Origin: Alviniconcha marisindica
Lineage: Eukaryota; Mollusca; Gastropoda; Provannidae
Direction: 5' to 3'
NCBI GenBank assembly: GCA_018857735.1
Contig: JABMCL010000979.1
Location: 1,577,001-1,641,000 of the forward strand
DNA: 64,000 bases
In this document: piece by piece, positions 57,125-64,000 of the stretch
How the letters are laid out: every line of letters begins with the position of its first letter
Position numbering within the stretch: the stretch's first letter is position 1
Program-made: the position numbers and the translations under genes
The notes under the pieces: generated by a model
The model's input: only the letters and a program-made list of their open reading frames with translations
What the model was told of the DNA's origin: nothing
The model's database searches: none

Positions 57125-58497
57125 CTCCTCTCCAAAGCCATGCTCAGAACTGATCCGGCTGGCCTCAACTACTAACTGCCACCTAGCTCAGAATTGATCC
57201 GGCTGGCCTCAACTACTAACTGCCACCTAGCTCAGAACTGATCTGGCTGGCCTCAGTACTACTTGCTGCCTAGCTCAGAACTGATCCGGCTGGCTTCAAC
57301 TAACTGCCACCTAGCTCCAAACTGATCCGCTGGCCTCAGCTACTAACTGCTGCCTAGCTCCGAACTGATCTGGCTGGCCTCAGATACTACCTGCCTAGCT
57401 CAGATATGATCCGGCTGGCCTCAACTAACTGCTGCCTAGCTCCGAACTGATCCAGCTGGCCTCAACTACTGCCACCTAGCTCAGAACTGATCCTGCTAGC
57501 CTCAACTAACTGCTGCCTAGCTCCGAACTGATCCAGCTGGCCTCAACTACTGCCACCTAGCTCTGAACTGATCCGGCTGACCTCAACTAACTGCCACCTA
57601 GCTCAGAACTGATCCAGCTGGCCTCAACTAACTGCCACCTAGCTCAGAACTGATCCAGCTGGCCTCAACTAACTGCCACCTAGCTCCGAACTGATCAGGC
57701 TGGCCTCAACTACTAACTGCCACCTAACTCAGAACTGATCTGGCTGGCCTCAGTACTACTTGCTGCCTAGCTCAGAACTGATCCGGCTGGCCTCAACTAC
57801 TAACTGCCACCTAGCTCAGAACTGATCCAGCTGGCCTAAACGAACTGCTGCCTAGCTCCGAACTGATCCAGCTGGCCTCAACTACTGCCACCTAGCTCTG
57901 AACTGATCCGGCTGGCCTCAACTAACTGCCACCTAGCTCAGAACTGATCCAGCTGGCCTCAACTAACTGCCACCTAGCTCTGAACTGATCCGGCTGGCCT
58001 CAACTAACTGCTGCCTAGCTCAGAACTGATCCAGCTGGCCTCAACTAACTGCTGCCTAGCTCCGAACTGATCCGGCTGGCCTCAACTACTAACTGCCACC
58101 TAGCTCAGAACTGATCTGGCTGGCCTCAACTAACTGCTGCCTAGCTCAGAACTGATCCAGCTGGCCTCAACTAACTGCTGCCTAGCTCAGAACTGATCCG
58201 GCTGGCCTCAATTCTTGGCCTCAAAAGATCCAGCTGGCCTCAACTACTACCTGCCTAGCTCCGAACTGATCCAGCTGGCCTCAACTCCTGGCCTCAAAAG
58301 ATCCGGCTGGCCTCAAATACTACCTGCCTAGCTCCGAACTGATCCAGCTGGCCTCAACTAACTGCTGCCTAGCTCCGAACTGATCCGGCTGGCCTCAACT
58401 AACTCCTGCCTAGCTCAGAACGGATCCTGCTGGCCTCAACTAACTGCTGCCTAGCTCCGAACTGATCCAGCTGGCCTCAGCTGCTACCTGCTGCCTA
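57125..58497 (-). repeat. 41-44 bp minisatellite beginning at a CTDNEP1 splice donor
   Basis: About 32 copies of CTGATCCGGCTGGCCTCAAC plus TAACTGCCACCTAGCTCAGAA. The right end touches the exon at 58499. In the sense (minus) direction the donor region GTAGGCAGCAGGTAGCAGCT plus GAGGCCAGCTGGATCAG is a recognisable first unit of the array (units read GCTAGGCAGCAGTTAGTTGA plus GGCCAGCTGGATCAG). Confidence 0.95.
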
Positions 58498-58498
58498 C

Positions 58499-58615
58499 CT
58501 GTCTGTAATAGCGGCGTTTGAGGATCCCTTTGTTGTTGTCCAGTTTGTCTGCTACGGCGGCTCCATATATCTCCATGCTGGCCGTGAAGACCACCAGCTC
58601 GTACCATTCGCTCAC
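58499..58615 (-). CDS. CTDNEP1: CTDNEP1 exon with VFTAS motif
   Basis: Minus strand: TCCAG|GTGAGCGAATGG opens the exon in phase 0, and it reads [20 protein letters not shown] then [19 protein letters not shown], 39 codons exactly. VFTAS carries the conserved Thr/Ser of HAD motif II, and EIYG-VADKLD and LKRRYYRQ are strongly conserved in Dullard/CTDNEP1. The donor is AGACAG|GTAGGCAG. The intron that follows starts with a large minisatellite whose first unit includes the donor. Confidence 0.97.
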
Positions 58616-59127
58616 CTGGACAGAAACAAAAAGACATCATAATGTGTCCAGCACACTCAAAGAGTGGCTTACTGCTGAAACTGCAGGTTCATGGCGAAGG
58701 GTGCAACTCTGATCCTTTTGTCATGCCACACATACTCAAGTACTTCTTTATTCCATTTAAGGGAAAACGTGGGTGCCACACATGAATAACGAAGAAAGAA
58801 AGAAACATGTATAAAAGATTCACAGTCTAGGAGTGTGCAATACAGCCAAGGTTAATATTACAAGCACCACTTAAACAGAATAATACACATTACTTATAGA
58901 AATGAGGCATATACAGTATCAGTACTATCATATACATTAATATGACTGACATATAATACATAAATAGACACACACACAGTAATATGACTCACATATAATA
59001 CATTAATATGCATGAGTATAATTATCACTATTTTCATCCCATCCCTTCACATCCACACTATACACACCCTCTACCCTTCCCACCCACCCCCACCCCCTCC
59101 CCAATCAAATATCATTGTTGAACTCAC
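58616..59127 (-). other. CTDNEP1 intron
   Basis: A 512-base AT-rich intron. TATAATACATWAATA phrases recur near 58925-59020, and a C-rich patch lies at about 59075-59100. Nothing else is recognised. Confidence 0.6.
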
Positions 59128-59199
59128 TATATCCAAAAAGTAATCGACGTGTGGCCTTTTGTGGACAAAAAATCGCACAGGATGACGGTCAATGGTGAC
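59128..59199 (-). CDS. CTDNEP1: CTDNEP1 short exon ([10 protein letters not shown]...)
   Basis: Minus strand: GTTGCAG|GTCACC opens in phase 0; 24 codons read [20 protein letters not shown] then FLDI, ending at the donor GATATA|GTGAGTT. The [14 protein letters not shown] core is highly conserved in CTDNEP1 and separates the catalytic DLDET exon from the VFTAS exon. The 72-base length keeps the frame if skipped, but the fold would be broken. Confidence 0.97.
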
Positions 59200-59880
59200 C
59201 TGCAACACAACAGCTTTAACTTAAGCACACGAGAACACCCACAATGCATTAACTCTTGCCACATGAAACAGGTACAACAGATCTCTAGCCTTATTATATA
59301 TATATTTCAGTGGACACAGTCAAACTGATAACTGATTTGTACCTTGGCCTATGAAAGTGTGGTTGTGCATGCACATAAATTTTGCGTCTTTTCTTTTCAT
59401 CTTTGCATTCTTTTTCTCTCTTAGAGGAGATACCTTTGGTGGAGTTTACATACTCTGTATTTACTTTTGTGCCAGATGCGAGTTATCACCGGCGATTCAG
59501 GTCTCTGTTGACTGTTGTGTTCATGTGACTCATTGTGTTAATGATGTCTTCCGAGTGTTAACTGACTCCCCTTTGATCTTTCTGGTTGGGATGCTCTACT
59601 GCGGCAGCCATGTTGTGGTGGGCCTGCCTTGTTAAATCCTACCACTGGTGGAGTTCAGACAGCACTTTGAAAGGGGTCATTTTTCCAGTCACACTACAGG
59701 TTCTTAAACAAATGCCTGCCTGTAGTGCAGGAGGCCTTATCTTCCACCCTATCTGCAGGACCCGACACTGAGCAGCAGAGACATGGCCTGCTGGCTAACA
59801 TGCTTATCTTCCTCTTCAAGTTCAAACAGCATTTCGACTGCTGAACTAGTTATGATTGTGGTTATCACAGTGCTTTTTCA

Positions 59881-59950
<70 letters not shown>

Positions 59951-60955
59951 AATTTGTTGTGGCAGAGAGGAAGATGGGGGGGGAGGGGGGGGAGAGATAG
60001 AGGGAGAGAGAAGGGGAGGGAGGGCAGGGGCGGGTTGAGATTTTAAATTTATCTTTTCTGCTGGTTTTTGTTACATTGCTCATTGTAGAGCTTTGTGCTT
60101 CTGAAGAGTAGGTGCTCTACAAACCTCTCATCATCAATATTATTACCAAAGAAACAATGGAGAAAAAACACAACACAAAATATTCAAAGAACAGTCAGAT
60201 GTCAACAGACATGTAAAACCAAAAGAAATTCTCTTTATCACCCACACAAGTTGAAGTCATACTTTTCCTTCAGTAACTAAGTACTAATAAAAATGTTCAC
60301 CTAATAGTAGCACTGTAACAATCCACAAAATCTCTCTTCCATGTGCATCATGTACTGAAAACAGTTTCTAGAAACAGAATACAGACAAAGGACTGTATAG
60401 CGTATAGTGGTTGATTGTGGCCATGCTCACTGGAAGAAGAACAATTCCATAAGATTCACACATAACAACTGCCCCTTAAAGTTAAATCAATGTATTCTTA
60501 GTCTTACATTAAATACACTCTTATTCTCCAAATAATTATTATTATATTATCCAGTACCACACATACACACACACACTACAGTGACATAAACCAACATATT
60601 TTAATCAAATCTACAAGTTGCATTCTCAGACAATGCAAGGCCGAAAGTCATTTCACACCCTGTGATTTGCTGAAGGACAAGAGATGAGCCTGGTTTCCCA
60701 CCCTCAGACCTTCTGTAAGTTAATGAGTCCACAGCAGGAGCCTCATCAATAGTCCACTCTCTCACCACCACCTCAGTGCCACCACCAGGACCGTCCCAAA
60801 TGGGGGACTATCGATCATCCCCCTAACCCTGGAGTAGTTGGGAGCAGCACATGGAAATCCCAAGACCAGTGGCCAGCCTGTGGTTCTCACAGTTTGACAT
60901 TCTCCAACTATTGATTTCTGCTGCCCTGCCCAAGGCCACGTGCAGCACTGTTCTG
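59200..60955 (-). other. CTDNEP1 large intron, lower part
   Basis: No exon is seen. There is a dispersed segment at about 59415-59510 that resembles 53330-53410, a (GT)n tract of about 66 bases at 59883-59949, and a purine-rich patch at about 59968-60035. Confidence 0.6.
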
Positions 60956-62285
60956 GGGTTCCACTCAATATCATGAATATGGGATGCACTTGGTTTTAAG
61001 GCCCCCTCACATGCTAGGGCTTCTAGTTCTACAGCCCCACTGTACAGGGGATGAACTTGGTTAAGGCCTTCTCGCATGCTAGGGCTTCTAGTTCTACAGT
61101 CCCACTCCCTATGGGATGCACTTGGTTAAGGCCCACGCCACACATTAGAGCTTCTAGTTCTACAGTCCCACTCTATATGGGATGCATTTGGTTAAGGCCC
61201 CCTCACACGCTAGGGCTTCTACTGTTCTAGTTCTACAGACCCACTGCACATGGGATGAACTTGGTTAAGGCCTCTTCACACGCTAGGGTTTCTAATTCTA
61301 CAGTCCCACTCTATATGGGAAGCACCTGGTTAAGGCCCTTCACACACTAGGGCTTCTAGTTCTACAGTCTCACTGTACACAGGATGAACTTGGTTAAGGC
61401 CTTCTCAAATTCTAGGGCTTCTAGTTCTACAGTCCCACTCTCTATGGGATGCACTTTGTTAAGGCCCCTTCACACGCTAGGGCTTCTAGTTCTACAGAAC
61501 CACTGTACATGCGATGAACTTGGTTAAGGCCTCTTCACACACTAGAGTTTCTAATTCTACAGTCCCAATCTATATGGGAAGCACTTGGTTAAAGCCCCAT
61601 CACACACTATGGCTTCTAGTTCTACAGTCCCACTCTCTATGGGATGCACTTGGTTAATTAAGGCCCCCATCACACACTACGGCTTCTAGTTCTACAGTCC
61701 CACTCTCTATGGGATGCACTTGGTTCAGGCCCCCTCACACGCTAGGGCTTCTAGTTCTACAGAACCACTGTACATGGGATGAACTTGGTTAAGGCCTCTT
61801 CACATGCTAGAGTTTCTAATTCTACAGTCCCAGTCTATATGGGATGCACTTGGTTAAGGCCCCCTCACACGGTAGGGCTTCTAATTCTACAGTCCCACTG
61901 TGTATGGGATGAACTTGGTTAAGGCCTTCTCACACACACTAGTGCTTCTACAGTTCTACTCTGTCTGGGACATGCTTGGTTGATGCTGCCTCATACACAA
62001 GCTTCTACAGTTCCAATTTGCATGGGATATACTTGGTTAAGGCCCCCTCACACTCTATGGTCTGTACAGTTCCACTCTGTAGGGAATATACTTAGTTAAG
62101 GCCCATTCACACACCACTGCTTCTACAGTTTCACTTTGTATGGGGGCATACTTGTTGTGGCTCACACACTCAGGTCTAGAGCTACAATTTCATTGTGGTA
62201 CATGGGGATCCTTGGTTAAGGCCCCTAACATAGTAACAACTATGGCTTCTATGCTTCCACTCTGCATGGAACACACTTGGTTAAG
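60956..62285 (-). repeat. About 65 bp minisatellite in CTDNEP1 large intron
   Basis: About 20 copies of GGCTTCTAGTTCTACAGTCC plus CACTCTATATGGGATGCACT, TGGTTAAGGCCCCCTCACAC and GCTAG. The copies decay towards 62285. It ends about 190 bases from the exon at 62475. Confidence 0.95.
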
Positions 62286-62474
62286 GTGGTGTAGATTGTC
62301 TGATCACCACAGCCGGCAAACTAATTCCCTTTCAGCGTTCAAAACATATTAAACAGTGAATACTACTTAAGAAGAAGATGCTCCTGGCAGTACGCAAGTA
62401 AACATGGAGCTTAACGTCCACAGAAACCATAAGGCTTACTAGGGACAGTTATGCTGCTGGCCCTTTTCTCTCAC
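62286..62474 (-). other. CTDNEP1 intron next to the DLDET exon
   Basis: A stretch around 62410-62450 (GAGCTTAACGTCCACAGAAA CCATAAGG) resembles about 3511-3555 in the CAMTA intron, suggesting an old dispersed repeat close to the donor. Confidence 0.5.
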
Positions 62475-62590
62475 CTTAAGTACAAAATCTGGTGGGGTGC
62501 CAGGCTTGACCTGCCGTAGAACGCCGTCATGGTGTGAATGAATCAATGTCTCGTCCAGATCTAACACCAGGGTCTTTTTCTTCATCATAC
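62475..62590 (-). CDS. CTDNEP1: CTDNEP1 catalytic exon (DLDET motif)
   Basis: Minus strand: GTTGCAG|GTATGATG. The first two bases complete a codon from an upstream exon, then [20 protein letters not shown] and [18 protein letters not shown] end at the donor CTTAAG|GTGAGA. DLDET is HAD motif I (DxDxT), holding the nucleophilic Asp and the acid/base Asp. The segment matches the catalytic start of Dullard/CTDNEP1. The two Met codons are not the true start: the acceptor before them and the usual family length (about 244 residues against 187 seen here) imply about 55 more N-terminal residues, including the membrane helix, encoded beyond the window. Confidence 0.97.
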
Positions 62591-63290
62591 CTGCAACACA
62601 TCACCATCGGCTCGATTGAGCGCAACCCTCTCACACACAAGTCCAACAGTTCTACTTCTAGCTACCTGTACCGCAGTGTCAATTTATACATGACCACATG
62701 TGTATACATACTGTATCAATATTAACCGTGACACAGATACCAAAATATGAGTCAGCACAAAAAAGCCGACTCTGGAGAAGAAAATTCTTGCACCATTCCA
62801 GCCAGGGATCGAACCCACTTGCTACTGTGGTAGGATGGAGGCTGGTGTTTCAGCTATGCCCACATGTACAATGTAAAATTGTATGCCATAGGTTTTCTAA
62901 TTCTATTCATCCTCTACTCGTACATCACATGCGCTTTCAAATGAAAAGGGCGCACAAGACACTTCAATTCTGTGTCAGTCTGTAACACTGGCAACTATTG
63001 CTTTTAGAATCACACAAGCATAAATTGGTAAAAGCGCCTTAACTCTCCATTTGGTGTGTAACCAGCCAGCATAAAAGCCCAGTTTTGCCACAACAAGCAG
63101 CTTGACACATTACACAGCTGGTCCACACGTGCGGGGCACCTAAACACACAGAGCTGTGGCTCACCACACAAACCAGCCCTCAGAGCAAATGTGCAAACTC
63201 CACGCTGACTTCAATGGCAAAAGTGTGTCCACTAATCTTTCAGTCAACACGCTGGCCACAGAGGTTGAATCAAACTACTCAGTCTATTTT

Positions 63291-63321
<31 letters not shown>

Positions 63322-63424
63322 CAGAATAAAACAGGAAAAGAATAAGCACTTACAGAAAAGAAAAGAAAAATCTGAAACGAGAATCACTGCCCATGTTCTA
63401 AAACAAAATTCAAACACATAAAAG
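62591..63424 (-). other. CTDNEP1 intron upstream of catalytic exon
   Basis: No further CTDNEP1 exon is found. It contains a tRNA-derived repeat at about 62760-62870 and a CT microsatellite at about 63294-63321. Confidence 0.6.
62760..62870 (-). mobile_element. tRNA-derived SINE remnant
   Basis: On the minus strand the sequence AAGTGGGTTCGATCCCTGGC contains a perfect RNA polymerase III B box (GGTTCGATCCC) in a T-arm-like context. The A box upstream is weak and there is no clean cloverleaf, so it is a SINE head rather than a working tRNA. The sequence after the B box (AATGGTGCAAGAATTTTCTT) would be the tRNA-unrelated body. Confidence 0.65.
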
Positions 63425-63765
63425 GTTCAAAAGAACGCTCATTTATTAGGACATAAACACACACTCTGCAAATTTTGGGGGCAATCCCCTTTGTCAAGCT
63501 ACAAAACAAGAATTAAACAACAAATTAAACAGTGAAAAACGATGAAAACTGAGATGAGATGCGAAACTGGAAGAATATTCTTCCAAGCACTGGGCAGAAA
63601 AACAACAGAGCTCAACCAAAAAAGATAAGTTATTTTGCTTCTCATCTCATTTTTCATTATTTGTCACTGTTTAACTGTTCTTTAAGTGTCATTTTGTAGC
63701 TTGACAAAAGGGATTACCCCCAAAAATTTGCAGATTGTGTCCTAATAAATAAGTGTTGTTTAAAA
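63425..63765. mobile_element. Long fold-back (inverted-repeat) element
   Basis: The left arm (from GGTTCAAAAGAACGCTCATT, TATTAGGACA, GCAAATTTTGGGGGCAATCC) is reversed in the right arm (GGGATTACCCCCAAAAATTT GCAGATTGTGTCCTAATAAA TAAGTGTTGTTTAAAA). Inner segments (AAACAGTGAAAAACGATGAAA; GAGATGAGATGC) are also inverted, so most of the 340 bases is one long imperfect palindrome around a spacer of about 65 bases. There is no coding capacity. Confidence 0.88.
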
Positions 63766-64000
63766 ATACAAACTTTTATCTGTTTCGATTAAGCACTTAC
63801 TGACTTAAAAAGTTAGAATTCAAGGCAGCTCAACATAGGCAAGCAGATATAAGCCTCGACAGTAACTACTAGTAAGTAATTGAATCTAATAAATGGATAC
63901 AATTTTCTACAATTATCTAATTATTAATTTTAGGTCAAAGTATAGGGGGAGAAAAAGCCAGAAATTAATCGTTGAGGATATAATGCCTCAACAATGAATT
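63766..64000. other. Right edge, nothing recognised
   Basis: AT-rich sequence, presumably intron of CTDNEP1; no exon or repeat is seen. Confidence 0.5.

Noticed and set aside
62570..62590. The two Met codons at the start of the DLDET exon as the CTDNEP1 start
   Set aside because: They directly follow a good acceptor with two bases in phase, and the protein would lack the membrane anchor present in the family; an upstream exon is more likely.
62760..62870. A tRNA gene on the minus strand
   Set aside because: The B box is good, but the A box is weak and no cloverleaf with paired acceptor stem can be drawn, so a tRNA-derived SINE is the better reading.

Overview
This is animal (metazoan) nuclear DNA with intron-rich genes. 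There are no prokaryotic gene clusters. The exon sequences, the dispersed elements with (GAATT)n or (ATA)n tails and the many CA/GT and CT/GA microsatellites suggest an invertebrate, most likely a marine mollusc. That assignment is inference; no sequence here fixes the species.

Two genes can be supported, and they point towards each other. The plus strand at 1.1-18.7 kb carries the 3' end of a calmodulin-binding transcription activator gene (CAMTA). Five GT-AG exons join in compatible phases (1124-1305, 2028-2173, 3852-4027, 4755-4835, 18592-18682). They encode the segment before the IQ region, four IQ-like calmodulin-binding motifs and a short tail ending in TAG. The minus strand at 62.6-55.65 kb carries a CTDNEP1/Dullard-type phosphatase gene. 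Its five exons (62590-62475, 59199-59128, 58615-58499, 56637-56526, 55801-55653) hold the whole catalytic core and the stop codon. The N-terminal membrane-anchor exons must lie beyond base 64000. CAMTA would act in calcium/calmodulin-responsive transcription, and CTDNEP1 in dephosphorylation at the ER and nuclear envelope. Nothing here links the two functionally.

The roughly 37 kb between the genes, and all the large introns, hold no gene I can defend. They contain an unusual density of minisatellites: about 25 separate arrays with units from 22 to about 185 bp. Between them lie microsatellites, long G or C runs and fragments of dispersed elements. Most long open reading frames in the window are these arrays read as protein.

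The most striking pattern is that three arrays start at a real 5' splice site. CAMTA exon A's end plus its donor is repeated about six times. The end of CAMTA exon B plus its donor is repeated more than fifteen times, and the CAMTA frame stays open through it for about 650 bases. In CTDNEP1 a 41-44 bp array begins at the donor of the exon 58615-58499. The CAMTA stop codon also lies inside a degenerate repeat that continues into the 3' UTR. Other structures are a 217 bp MITE-like element (31485-31701) with an ATAG target duplication, a family of fold-back elements with one nested insertion, a dispersed element whose internal segment has become a minisatellite, and a 31 bp-stem hairpin at 8576-8650.
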